A DNA stretch of 64,000 nucleotides, from the NCBI GenBank assembly GCA_963921935.1, contig OY998177.1, positions 102,167,015 to 102,231,014 of the forward strand, read 5' to 3'. Below the pieces are notes generated by a model that saw only the letters and a list, made by a program, of their open reading frames with translations, searched no databases and was not told the DNA's origin. This DNA comes from Galeruca laticollis. Taxonomy: Eukaryota > Arthropoda > Insecta > Coleoptera > Chrysomelidae. A program made the translations under genes and the position numbers. Below are positions 10,501-21,745 of the stretch, piece after piece; the first letter of the stretch is position 1, and each line of letters begins with the position of its first letter.

Positions 10501-12919
10501 CAAACTAATCCGGGAAAGTAAGGTCGAAAAATCTGTTAACTATCAAAACTTTCCCATAACTGATTTTTCATGTTTAAATGAAAATATATTGACCCAGCAT
10601 CACTCTCCTAGATTGTCTAATAATTTCCGCTGGAGCTTGCGATGCAGCTTGCAAGCACAGCTCAGACCACCTAAAATTCAAGTGATTTATGCTCGTGTCA
10701 TTCCTGGATGTGTTCTTACAAAAAAATCTTAGAGATGAAAATTGAAGCAAATCTTATGCTCTTGAAGCTGACGTAAATAGTTTTTTCAAAAAAAAAATTT
10801 CCGATCTTACATTTTCCAAAAATTGAAAAAATTTACGAAAATTATATTTTTGGTTGGTAATTATAAATAAAATATTAATATCGAGGTCAAAACATAGATA
10901 AACATAGAGGGCAAACTCGTTTTTCTCAGATTTGGAAAATTCAAAATGGCGGCTGCGCAAATTGGAAACAATTTTTTTTTTCAATCGCGTCTAAATTTAT
11001 GAACATTAACGATATTGAGAAACGGTTTGTTGCAATCGACAGAGTGAAAGTTATATTTTTATAAATAACATAAACAAAATTTTTAAAAAAATTTTTACAT
11101 AATTTTTTAGAACATTTACCGAAAATAAAAATGTTTACATCTACTTTTTTCTCATTTTGGCGTTGAAAAATTTCTTAAAAATATCTTTTTACGTTATAAA
11201 TATGTTTGTTTTTGAAAGGCGAGTATTTTGAAAAAAAAATTTTCAGATGCGACTTTTACAAGCAGAGATAAACAATTTCAAAATCTGCTAGATACTGTCA
11301 TAATATTAATTGAAATTTTCAAATTTTGATCACTTCGCTAGGTTGTTGAATCCCAACTCAACTTAAACACAATTTTCCATTTTTCTACCGTTAATTGGTC
11401 CATTCAAAAGAGAACAGTAGTCCTAGCTCGCTCGGCCAAACGGTGCGGCGGCAGCTGCTTGGCGTTCTGGTGGAGGGTCAGCGCTCATTCTCTTCGAACG
11501 CCCAAAAGACCCTTACTAACATGACTGACGACGTACTTGTACCCGACGAACTATTGAACATTATTTCGTGTTCTTGTACCACAGGGTGCTCTACTACCAG
11601 GTGTGGTTGTAAAAAAGTTGGCATACATTGTACGATATTATGTAAAAATTGTGAAGGCAAAAACTGTTGTAACATCGAAATTGTAAGTACGGTATTTGAA
11701 AATGACGAGGATGATAATGAATCTCTGAGTGATGAGCTAAATTTTGATATGACTTAATTAGTTGATTGTGAACTTGCAATTGATAGTAGCAATAATATCG
11801 ATGAGGATTTGTTTGCTAATGATAATGACGAGGAAAATTGTACAGAGCCATTTCCTCAGAGACCAAAAAGGGCGAGAATTTGTAGAAAATAGATGTAAAT
11901 TTGTAAATAAATATTATTCTTAGTATCTACGTTTCGAATTATGTATAATATATATAATAAATGGATTTATAGATATAAATTATAAATATCATTGTACCTT
12001 ATTTCTAGCAATATGTAATGGTTGATAATAACCATACTATTAGCAAACCACAGATGCAAAATTTTTACAAAGAAAACCAAAATAAAAGATTCGAGCTTCG
12101 TTCAACTGCGAACGAGCGCTGACCCCCCACCACAACGCCAAGCAGCTGCCGCCGCACCGTTTGGCCGAGCGAGCTAGGATTACTATTATATTTTGAATGG
12201 ACCAATTGACGGTAGAAAAATGAAAATTTGTGTTTAAGTTGAGTTGGGATTCGATAACCTAGCGAAGTGATCAAAATTTGGAAATTTCAATCAATATTAT
12301 CACAGAAGCTAACAGAATTTTTAAAAATTTTGTTTCTGTTATTTATAAAAATATAACTTTCACTCTGTCGATTGCAACAAACCGTTTCTCAATATCGTTA
12401 ATGTTCATAAATTTAGACGCGATTGAAAAAAAAATGTTTCCAATTTGCGTAGCCGCCATTTTGAATTTTCCAAATCTGAAAAAATGTAAATTTTTAGAAG
12501 TTTGCTCTCTATGTTTATCTATGTTTTGACCTCGATATTAATATTTTATTTATAATTACCAACCAAAAATATAATTTTCGTAAATTTTTTCAGTTTTTGG
12601 AAAATGTAAGATCGGAATTTTTTTTTTGAAAAAACTATTTACGTCACCTTCAAGAGCATAAGATTTGCTTCAATTTTCATCTCTACGATTTTTTTGTAAG
12701 AACACATCCATAAATGACACGAGCATAAATCACTTGAATTTTAGGTGGTCTGAACTGTGCTTGCAAGCTGCGTCGCAAGCTCCAGCGGAAATTATTAGAC
12801 AATCTAGGAGAGTGATGCTGGGTTAATATATTTTCATTTAAAAATGAAAAATCAATTATGGGAAATTTTTGACTTTTATTTCCTTACTTTCCCGGACTAA
12901 ACCACATATGTGGTATGTG
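10501..12919. mobile_element. Long-terminal-inverted-repeat DNA element with CXC-domain ORF
   Basis: The left arm (about 10501-11493) and right arm (about 12107-12919) are inverted copies of each other with small indels. They share CCGGGAAAGTAAGG near the outer ends and GTTTGGCCGAGCGAGCTAGG near the inner ends. The 10-bp sequence GGAATCTACA lies directly outside both ends (10491-10500, 12920-12929) and may be the target duplication. Long arms with a 9-11-bp duplication would suit a Mutator-like element, but no transposase is present, so the class is uncertain. The 610-bp loop holds a cysteine-rich ORF. Confidence 0.8.
11521..11890 (+). pseudogene. TSO1/tesmin-like CXC cysteine-rich protein fragment
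   Basis: The ATG-led frame from 11521 reads TDDVLVPDELLNIISC and then a dense cysteine array (CSCTTGCSTTRCGCKKVG, then HCTILCKNCEGKNCCN) typical of a CXC/CRC-type zinc-binding motif. An acidic tail follows. A TAA at 11755-11757 interrupts it, yet the same frame continues with acidic sequence to a basic end (RPKRARICRK) and TAG at 11888-11890. This looks like the C-terminal tail of a larger transposon-carried protein with one nonsense mutation. The upstream frame back to 11395 is translated inverted-repeat arm. Function is unknown. Confidence 0.6.
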
Positions 12920-13000
12920 GGAATCTACAGCATAGACTTATCCTAAATACAAAAGTGTATTATTAACTGACTGCACGAGTTGTAGTAAATCTTATAATAT

Positions 13001-13147
13001 ACCGACAGAATCGTGATTGCATACGAAATATATACTATAAGCCGATTATTTTTAACAGGGAGGTACTGGCCACTTCGGTTTACACTAAGTTTACATATAA
13101 TGTACCGGCTATCTTGATATCCTGAATGGGGCCACTTTGACCTTCCT
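13001..13147. repeat. GGGAGGTACTGG repeat family, copy A
   Basis: The unit begins ACCGACAGAATCGTG. About 55 bp later it has GGGAGGTACTGGCCACTT, and it ends GGGGCCACTTTGACCTTCC. The last two blocks are roughly inverted to one another and may be short terminal inverted repeats. Copies B and C occur at 16112 and 16879. Confidence 0.65.
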
Positions 13148-13699
13148 TTTATTATTTAGATATCATAGTCCAGGAGCCGACAATCCAAAAAGCACCTTCT
13201 CGGATTGGGAATTTTTTAAATACATGAGAAGCATGCGTGGTTTTATTTTACCGAACACATATTTAAAAAATTTAATGAAATAACTAAAAAATGATCTTTT
13301 TCCATCAATGCGGATTTTAATTTTGATAGATAATTTAAATATCGTTGTGTGACATACCTGTTCAAAGTTTTTATAACGGGGGAATTTCTTCCATCACACT
13401 GGAAATCTCTTTTTCATTAATTTTATTCGTTATGATCTAAATTGTAAGAATATTTGGTATGCGGGCCCAAAAACTGCCCAAGTATTAACTCCTCATACCA
13501 GCTTTAATGTATTGAATGGAATTACATATGCTCTAATTGTATATTTTTTGTTCTTCATTTATTCGGGGGTAATACCACAGGAGCTCAGATTTAGCCGGAT
13601 ATTTTTTGTGGTTGTTTTCGAATACTTACTTTCATTGGCAATTTAACGAGAGCTGTTCTGGCAAAATCACGAGAGCGTAGCTCGAGTGATTTTGCCTGA

Positions 13700-14575
13700 A
13701 CAGATCGAGTGGAGAAGATAAGAAGGTTAATAAAATTCCAGGTAGGCACGCAGAGTATAACCTCGTCCACTTATGTGAAATACCTGGGTATCTATATAGA
13801 CCATCAAGGACATTTTGGGGAGCACGTGAAGCAAACCGTTGAAAAAGTAGACGGTAAAGTAGCCAAGCTATCAAGGCTAATGCCAAACCTCGGTGGACCT
13901 AGTAGCGTTAAAAGGCAATTGTTATGCGGGTGGCGCAATCCATACTGATGTATGTCGCCCAGATCTGGGGAGGATGCATCAGGATTAAACTATATCGGAA
14001 CCTCCTGATTAGAAGTCAACGTAGAGCCTTGATTAGAGTGGCCAGTGCATACCGCACAATCTCGGCAGAAGCCCTCACTGGGATCTCGCCTATTGACTTG
14101 TTCATATGGGAAACTAAGGACAGCTTTGAATACCCGGAAACCGGAAAAGATATCCGTAGGGAGATGGTGGAGCACAAATGGCAAGCCCAATGGAGTGAGC
14201 TAACGGAAAAGGCTCAATGGACCAAAAGGCTTATTCCATGAATAAGTTCTTGGATATCCTGCAGCTATAGGAAAACTGACTACTTCCTAACACAGTTCTT
14301 ATCAGGGCATGGGGTATTTAGAACATATACCAAAAGAATAGAGAAAACCGATGACGACGAATGTGGGAAGACACACTCCGGAACACACGTTTGGGAATGT
14401 CCAAAGTTTCATAGAGAAAGAACTGAAATGGAATCGGAATTAGAACTTGAGATAAATCCAGACAACATTATAAATACTATGGTTGCGTGCAAAGCAAAAT
14501 ATGAGAGAATACATCAATGGATAAGGAGGGTAGGAAAAAAGAAGGAGGAAGAAGAAAGACAAAACAGAAAATAAG
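13700..14575 (+). pseudogene. R1/TRAS-like LINE, C-terminal end of ORF2
   Basis: Three frame segments, 13709-13945, 13924-14240 and about 14240-14575, encode the thumb and C-terminal regions of an R1-type reverse transcriptase. Recognisable parts are YVKYLGIYID, LIRSQRRALIRVASAYRTIS and ALTGISPIDL, with a trailing Cys/His cluster (CGKTHSGTHVWECPKF) and a coiled basic tail. The copy is 5'-truncated and has two frameshifts and a stop. It ends near a short A-run at about 14695. Confidence 0.8.
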
Positions 14576-14699
14576 TCCTCTGGTAGAGGGGCTGACGTAA
14601 ACCAGTGATGGTAGTACCAGTTTCTACTATGCTGCAGTTCCACACTACCCTGTCTAAGAGCTATCAGGGTGTGCGTAAAGGCATTTTCCCCTCAAAAAA

Positions 14700-15050
14700 A
14701 GTATCTACGTATGGAGTAAAAACAATTGCCTTGACCCAGATATTAGAAAACTCCGGATGATGCAAAGAGAAATGAAGAATAATATACAGTCGTGAGCTAG
14801 GACGTTTGCACAAACTAAGTATATGTTCTAGTTCACCGCAATTCCAGGAGGTACCTAATAGTTTTCGTTTTCTTCTTGTCAGTGAGGTTCGTCATCATAT
14901 TAACCAGTTGATCTAGCTCATCTCCCTCTTCTTTTTCTTTTACAGTTCTTACTTTACTGTAACCACTAGAAGCCTGCATAGCTACCTCATATTTTAGAGC
15001 AGCGGAAAAAACATTGCTGGACTATATAAGAAATTATAGTAATTTCAAAA
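14700..15050 (-). other. Short open stretch of unknown coding origin
   Basis: On the minus strand about 15005-14828 reads as an open frame (ALKYEVAMQASSGYSKVRTV, then an acidic stretch and DQLVNMMTNLTDKKKTK), ending in a stop. The composition looks protein-like. I do not recognise the family. It sits between the LINE remnant and the right inverted-repeat arm, so it may be residual coding sequence of that element. Confidence 0.3.
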
Positions 15051-15285
15051 TACGATACTAATATGCCAAACAATAATATAATACTACTCCAAAATAAATG
15101 AAGAAAAACAATTTATACAATAGAGTATTATGTAATTCCATTCAATAGATTAAAGCTGGTATGCGGAGTCCTTCCCGCAGTTTTTGGGTCCGCCTACCAA
15201 AATATTCTTAAAATTTAGATCAAAACGCATGAAATAAAGAAAGGTTTCCGGTGTGTGGGAAGAAACTCTCCCGTGGTTCTTTTAA

Positions 15286-16110
15286 TAATAATCTGAGATT
15301 TATACATTTATTGTTATTAGGAAACTGTGAACAACTGTAATTAATTAGTAATCTATCCACTCGCTAAGGTCATTTCTTGTTTCTACCTTACTAGCATTTT
15401 TTTGCAAGATTGATTTACGCTCTTATAATTTATTCTCGTATTTAAGTGTATATATTATACGTTACTTAAAATTACGACTGGTCCTTCATTGCAAAACCCT
15501 ATCGACGAAAAACAAAACATCAACATGTGTAACACTCAACGACAAACCCGCAGTCCACTTAACAAATCTAGCTCACCTACACCAAGTGTCAGAATTTGAA
15601 ATTGCTTAACAACATTATTTTGCAAAATTCATTACCTACATTCTTGTTAGTGAATTTTCATTATCTTGAATCACAATTATACAACATGTATCATTTTTAC
15701 ACATATTAACGTTTTTGTCCGATATATTTCCCGTTTTCCAAATATTATTTTAAAAATTTTAAACAAATCCTGTTCAAATTTAATTAAATCAAATCTGAAA
15801 TCCTCTTCTTATATTTTATTCGATTTTTTTTGTAAAATATTATAAAAGTATAAGAAAGTTTGATAATTTGGCAAATAACAACAAAACTGACATTCTTTTT
15901 ACCTCTATCAACTCTTCATTTAAAAGCAAGAACTTATGGGAGACCCTGTATATCAATAAAATGTTACCATAGTATTGTATTTTTTAATATTGCATTATTT
16001 AAAATAAACTATTACGTATCCATAGTAAAATGATACGAAGTACGAAGGTCAATGAGTCATCAACCCGAAACTTGAAATAATTACGTCACTACCAGATAGA
16101 CGTTATAATA
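15286..16110. other. AT-rich stretch with nothing recognised
   Basis: Intronic or intergenic sequence. No ORF, repeat arm or element end could be supported in either strand. Confidence 0.5.
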
Positions 16111-16111
16111 C

Positions 16112-16291
16112 ACCGACAGAATCGTGAAGAAACTTGGTATATATACGATTTATTCAACAAAGTAACACGGGGAGGTACTGGTCTCTTGGGATTATCCTGT
16201 ATTTGATTCTTAATTGGTTCTTTGGACCACTCATTATTCAGATATACTGAAAAACTACATTATCCACCTACAGGGGCCACTATGATCTCCC
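16112..16291. repeat. GGGAGGTACTGG repeat family, copy B
   Basis: Begins ACCGACAGAATCGTGA, has GGGAGGTACTGGTCTCTT, and ends GGGGCCACTATGATCTCCC. It has the same order and spacing as copy A, with a longer middle. Confidence 0.65.
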
Positions 16292-16426
16292 TTTTGCAAA
16301 AATTCTAAATTTTCAAAAAAATTAAAAGGAAACGGGAATCTCGCGTATTTTTATAAACTAATTCTGTCGATGATATTTAATATGGAAACAATTCTCAATT
16401 AATTGGAATTTTAAACATTTTTTTTT

Positions 16427-16475
16427 TCAATATATTGTGGAATTATCTAGAAACAGCAAAAGTTTCATTTAAAGC
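16427..16475 (+). repeat. Single arm of the palindromic-insert motif
   Basis: TATATTGTGGAATTATCTAG and, 13 bp later, AGTTTCATTTAAA match one arm of the 826-917 palindrome with a few changes. It lies 80 bp upstream of a DDX11 exon. Confidence 0.5.
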
Positions 16476-16552
16476 AATAATACAGGATGTCTGGTTATCG
16501 ATGGCGGGTAATTTAACAATAATAATTTGTTAAATATCGTCCTTATTTACAG

Positions 16553-16753
16553 ATTATTGTGGCTGGCGGAACTATGCAGCCGATATCCGAATTCCGCGAT
16601 AGGCTATTCATCAACGCGGGAGCGGATCCTAATAGAATATTTGAATTTTCATGCGACCATATCGTCCCACCCGACCATATCCTACCAATTATCGTTAACA
16701 AAGGACAGAAAAATGAAAGTCTGTTATTTAATTTTGAAAATCGAATGTTAATG
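16553..16753 (+). CDS. DDX11: DDX11/CHL1-like DNA helicase, coding exon (first in window)
   Basis: DDX11 is an XPD-family iron-sulphur 5'-3' DNA helicase that acts in sister-chromatid cohesion and replication-fork repair in the nucleus. This 67-codon, phase-0 exon follows a ttatttacag acceptor and precedes gtaagt. It encodes AGGTMQPISEF, FEFSCDHIVPPDHILPIIV and LLFNFENR, the segment just after helicase domain 1 in DDX11 orthologues. There are no stops or frameshifts. Four later exons continue the same protein in matching phases (30910, 37917, 38167, 51299). Upstream exons, including Walker A and the iron-sulphur cysteines, were not found in the 16.5 kb to the left. They presumably lie before the window, which would make the BEL-to-16.5-kb region intron. 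Confidence 0.92.
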
Positions 16754-16878
16754 GTAAGTTCTAGTACTAACTTAATTATAATTAACTTTAATTTGAAATA
16801 AGTTAGATTTTAATATCATCCGTCCATATTGTTTGCACCTGCGCACATTCAGTGTCTATACACTAACTCGTAAATTAC

Positions 16879-17099
16879 ACCGACACAGTCTTCACTGAAT
16901 TTAGTACAAATACCAAAAGTTGACTTTATTTTACGGGGAGGTACTGGTCACTTAGGTTGAAGTTTGTGGTGATACCTGAACGTAAAATTGGAACTGTTTA
17001 AGGGCATAACATGTAAAACTAATTAAAAGTAGTTGTTGATGTTGTTGTTTGTAGTATTTACAATATAATTAAAACCTACAGGGGCCACTTTGACCTCCC
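16879..17099. repeat. GGGAGGTACTGG repeat family, copy C
   Basis: Begins ACCGACACAGTCTTCACTGA, has GGGGAGGTACTGGTCACTT at 16935, and ends GGGGCCACTTTGACCTCCC. It starts 125 bp after a DDX11 exon. Confidence 0.65.
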
Positions 17100-17504
17100 T
17101 TTTTAGATTTTTTTTACCGGATTCTGAATTTTAGTGAACTAATTAATAGTGGAGTCAACGTAGACGAAAAAGGGTGTTTATTAGGAATTAATTAGGGAAG
17201 TCACGGATTTGAATAAAACTTGAAATACCTTTAAATACACTTTTAGTCCGCAAGTTGGAAAACAGCGATTTTTAGGCTTATTTTAGAGTGAAATGGGTAC
17301 AGAGTAACATGACGCGACTTCGGAAAAATGTCGATGCAGCTTTTCGTTTTGGTTGGTTGCTCAAAATAAACTTTTGGATAACCTTGTAACTTTTTGGCTT
17401 GCTGTTATTAATAAATGAAAACTATATTTTCATAATTGATTTGAATTTTATTTTAATTTGTTAGAAAATAAACGTGATGTAATGTTTTTCTTATTTAATT
17501 AAAC
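17100..17504. other. Intronic stretch with nothing recognised
   Basis: AT-rich sequence between repeat copy C and the left arm of the 17.5-24.1 kb element. No supported ORF or repeat. Confidence 0.5.
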
Positions 17505-18516
17505 GTTTTTATTACGGGTGGGATAAAGGACCCCGCCCTTTTGTAATGGCAAAGTGGCGTTCCGTCAAATGTAATAAATTTTGAATATGATGTTGTACTC
17601 AACTTGTTGACCAAAAGTGTCCATAGGACCAATTCAATCCTATGACTAGTTTTTAAAATACAGGGTATTAAAGTCGAGAAATCCATATTTTTTGAAACTA
17701 CGTAAATTGATTAAAAATAAAAAAATTAGCATTTTAAGTTGATTGTAGCATTAATATGTCCTAGTCTAACGCAAACGTACACATAAATAGTTCAAAATGT
17801 AAACATATACAGTGTGGTTCTCAGTTCTTTACATCAGGGGGAGTTTTTGAAATTCTGGGAGAATGTGATATGGAATGAAAACATGGTCAAAAATAAAAAC
17901 TTACATAATGTTTACTGTTCTGACATTATATAAACCCATTTTACATTCTATGTATACAGGGTGATTGTTAATTCATCCACAGAAAGGCGTTTCTTAAAAA
18001 ATAAAAAATTACACTCTGTATATTAGGGAATTTGTTATTAATATTGATTATGCATTTAATAACTAGAGAACAATAGTTTTTATGGAATACAGGGTAACAG
18101 AGACATCTAATTCGTTTTTGGTGCAGCAATAATTAAAGAAATATTCCCTTTTCAGAATCATCCTATATTTTTCAATTCGATCCGTCAAAATGTACGATCT
18201 ATTTATTTTTGTGATAAGTTTTAAGCAATTAATAACTTCATATAATTTCATAATTTTAGTATGATGCGTTTTTGAGATTCCAATATATGTATATAGTGAA
18301 CCATATTAAATATCAGACATATCCATTCATGTAATAATTTCCATTTGTGAGCACAAAAATCGTAGTTTACTATCGGCCATGGAGCTAGTATCTATCGGTT
18401 AAATAGGAAGAAACAGAAATTCAAGTGGATAAAAATATTTATTTACTTAATACTTGGTATCTTCTAAAAGCATTATTTTAATAAATGGTAAATATTTTGT
18501 TATAAAATATCTGGAC

Positions 18517-19803
18517 TCATTCCAATATTGTCAGGTCATGTGCATCATCAATATAATTTAATAGTTTGATTGATGGAAACTGCCTGGCAAAACCAAGGAA
18601 CCATATAACACTTGCTATATGAGCACATGTTCCTAGGATTCTGGTTCCTGATCTGCAAGTACAGAAATATCCCAAGATTAATTGCTCTTCATCGTCATCA
18701 TTAGGATCTCTATAAACTACCCACAGCATATGTTTAGTATTATTTCTAAATCTAGAATATAGCCGGAATCTTAAAAAGTTCGGTTCTTCCACGTGTTCAT
18801 CGATCTGTAAAATAAAATCTTCCTTTCTTTGTAATTTATCCTGGATATAAGAACTGGCAAGATAAACATGATATGGACCTGTTAAATTTTTTAAATATTC
18901 TTGTGATAAATGTGGAAATATTGGTACATGCCTGTGATCTAATCGAGTCCACTGACCATGTCGCCCTCCAAGATTTTCTTGTTCTACTCGCGCCTGAACA
19001 ATGTTTACATCTTCAGAATGAGTTAACATTTGATTTGCTAACTCCACTGTTCCAGGTATTGCTATTAAAGGATGTAATTTATTAAGTAAGGCGCTAGCAA
19101 TAGAATAAAACTTCCGCAGTTTTGCTGCGTGAGTTACGCTAATTCGTCCAGAAAAAAAATTAAAAATGGATTTTAAATGTCCATTTCTGGCCTCTACTAT
19201 CCAGCGCGTACTTGTTATTGAACGAGCCGTATTCGCTTCGAACGTTGTTAACTGTGGTCGATTTCTAGGTAAAAATGGTGGCATATGATAGTGTAGACCT
19301 AGTTCTTCTAACAACGGAATAGAGTCTCTGTATCCCCTATCTGATATCATCACGTCACCTTCAGAAAACCAAGTTCGCATTCCGTTGACGTCGTTTGCGA
19401 GTTCATAATCCAAAATAGATGCATCATTGTTCTTTGAAAGCAGCACATATAATTTCAGGTTTCATTAAATGTTTATTTTTGTGAAAGCAATAAAACTGTC
19501 GCAGTGTCCGGAAAGTGCTACTTTTTTCTATTTCATTATAGGTGCAATCTATATATACTATAGCTTTAGGAATATCAGGAGTAGGATTGTACAATTGATT
19601 AATATATGGAGATACATGGTTGTTGATATAATCCTCTCTTGTAATTGAATCAAACCCTATGTGGTTTGGTACAAATCTATGTTGCAAGGAAGTTCTTACA
19701 GTAGAAATTATTCTGCTAGCTTTGCCTGGAACCGTAGTTGAGAAGTATTTTCAAAAAATCATCTGAAACACCATGTCTTAGTTTAATTAGGAAGGTCAAT
19801 AAA
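18517..19803 (-). pseudogene. DDE transposase with C-terminal SWIM zinc finger, main part
   Basis: Three frame segments. The first (about 19803-19740) gives LIKLRHGVSDDFLKILLNYG. The second (19730-19424) gives FVPNHIGF and VYIDCTY with the first catalytic Asp. The third (19440-18517) gives NNDASILDYE, MISDRGYRD (second Asp), RWIVEARNGHLKSIF (Glu), and near the end a SWIM finger: CTCRSG, then GTCAHIASVIWFLGFARQFP. The second and third are joined by a short deletion at about 19437 that removes the usual glycine-rich turn and shifts frame. One further frameshift lies at about 19735. This domain pair is known from transposase-like proteins of insects and cnidarians. The copy is non-functional. 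Confidence 0.85.
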
Positions 19804-19810
19804 TATTACT

Positions 19811-21745
19811 TTTCCGCCCAACCCATCTAATATGCGAGAAAAGTATTGGTTTACCCCAAAAAAAGTTGGAATTTTGAAAAAAAAATTTGAGTTATTTTTA
19901 CGTTTTCCATCAAGAACAACACGAAAACATGGTTTTTAGAAAAAATAAACGGTTTTAAGGATTAAAACTAACTTTTCCGCATCTGTGGCCCTGAACAATA
20001 TTCTATCATAAAATTGTTACTTGTATACACTTCGGGGGATGTATTGTGCTAACAAACCGAAATTTCTCCAAAAATAACCAAAAATTTAGTATATCTGGAT
20101 TTATAGGGCCCGCTGTACTCGCTCCAGTCAACTGAAAATCAATAGGGTACATCTGTGAGACACTTTGAACAATATTCAATCATAAAATTGATCAATCGTA
20201 TACTCTCTGGAGGCTGTATCGTGCTAACAAACTGAAAATTCTCCAAAAATGACAAAAATTTGGTACTTCAAGTACCATAGAGTACCCGTTGTACTGGCTT
20301 TAGTGAGCTGAATATCAATAGATTTCACCTTTAAGACGCCCTTAATAATATCCAATCATAAAATTGGTCACTTGTATATACTCCGGAGGCTGTATCGTGC
20401 TAACAAACTGAAACTTCTCCAAAAAAGACAAAAATATCGTACTTAAAGTACTGTCACACCTGTTGTATTGGCTCTGGTCAGCTGAAAATCAATAGGGTTC
20501 ATCAGTGAGATGCCCTGAATAATATTCAATCATAAAATTGGTGACTTGTTGAACACCGGAGGCTGTATCGTGCTAACAAACTGATATTTCTCAAAAAATG
20601 ACAAAATATCGTACTTCAAGTACCATAGCACCCGTTGTACTGGCTCTGGTGAGCTGAAAATCAATAGGGATCATCTGTGACATGTCCTTAACAATATTCA
20701 ATCATAAAATTGCTGACTTATTGCACTCCGGAGACTGTATCGTGCTAACAAGACATGTAAGGAAAAGTGGCCGACGACAACGACGACGACGACATACACA
20801 CAGGATTTTTTTTCTAAAAACCGTTTTTTCGTGTTGTTGTTGATGGAAAACGTAAAAATAACTCAAAAAAAAATTTCAAAATTCCAACTTTTTTTGGGGT
20901 AAACCAATACTTTTCTGGCATATAGAAAGGTTGGGCGGAAAAGTAAAATCCTGTGTGTATGTCGTCGTCGTTGTCGTCGGCCACTTTTTCTTACATGTCT
21001 TGTTAGCACGATACAGCCTCCGGAGTACAATAATTCACCAATTTTATGATTGAATATTGTTAAGGACATGTCACAGATGAACCCTATTGATTTTCAGCTC
21101 ACCAGAGCCAGTACAACGGGTGCTATGGTACTTGAAGGACGACAATTTGTCATTTTTTGACAAATTTCAGTTTGTTAGCACGATACAGCCTCCGGAGTTC
21201 AAGAAGTCACCCATTTTATGATTGAATATTATTCAGGACATCTCACTGATGAACCCTATTGATTTTCAGCTCTTCAGAGCCAATACAACATGTGCTACAG
21301 TACTTTAAGTACGATATTTTATGATTGGATATTATTAAGGGCGTCTTAAAGGTGAAATCTATTGATATTCAGCTCACTAAAGCCAGTACAACGGGTGCTA
21401 TGGTACTTGGAGTACCAAATTTTTGTCATTTTAGGAGAATTTTCAGTTTGTTAGCACGATACAGCCTCCAGAGAGTATACGATTGATCAATTTTATGATT
21501 GAATATTGTTCAAGGAGTCTTACAGATGTACCCTATTGATTTTCAACTGACTATAGCGAGTACAGCGGGTCCTATAAATCCAGATATACTACATTTTTGG
21601 TTATTTTTCGAGAAATTTCGGTTTGTTAGCACGATACATCCCCCGAAGTGTATACAAGTAAACATTTTATGATAGAATATTGTTCAGGGCCACAGATGCG
21701 GAAAAGTTAGTTTTAATCTTTAAAACCATTTATTTTTTATTAATA
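19811..21745. repeat. Foldback block made of 174-bp subrepeats in inverted arms
   Basis: A large palindrome centred near 20880. The left arm (about 19947-20810) carries GTGCTAACAA at about 20047, 20221, 20397, 20570 and 20743, a period of 173-176 bp. The right arm (about 20950-21745) carries the complement at 21003, 21175, 21449 and 21624, with about 70 bp deleted from one unit. An extra 130-bp block at 19811-19945 recurs inverted in the centre (20813-20945). A GACGAC-rich microsatellite borders the centre on both sides. Tandem subrepeats in long inverted arms are the hallmark of Foldback elements. It splits the transposase gene between 19811 and 21745. Confidence 0.8.

Larger units (their letters stand above)
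13375..15285. mobile_element. 1.9-kb element with about 240-bp terminal inverted repeats, carrying a LINE remnant
   Basis: The left arm (about 13375-13620) and right arm (about 15050-15285) are inverted copies. Both contain CCCAAAAACTG next to a CATACCAGCTTTAAT segment, and ATTGAATGGAATTACATA. No transposase is recognised. An R1-like LINE 3' portion occupies 13690-14700, and a palindromic stretch at about 13650-13705 (arms around TCACGAGAGCGTAGCTCGAG) sits at its upstream edge. No clear target duplication was found. Confidence 0.65.

Noticed and set aside
11395..11520. N-terminal part of the CXC ORF
   Set aside because: This stretch is inside the inverted-repeat arm and has an inverted copy at about 12107-12230, so its translation is probably fortuitous; the ATG at 11521 was preferred.
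16480..16508. Possible extra DDX11 exon (ATACAGGATGTCTGG... before a gtaat)
   Set aside because: No good acceptor, and the reading does not match the expected DDX11 segment before AGGTMQP.
20040..20760. Regularly spaced repeats, considered as a CRISPR array
   Set aside because: The unit is 174 bp with no repeat-spacer structure, it has inverted partners, and the context is eukaryotic.
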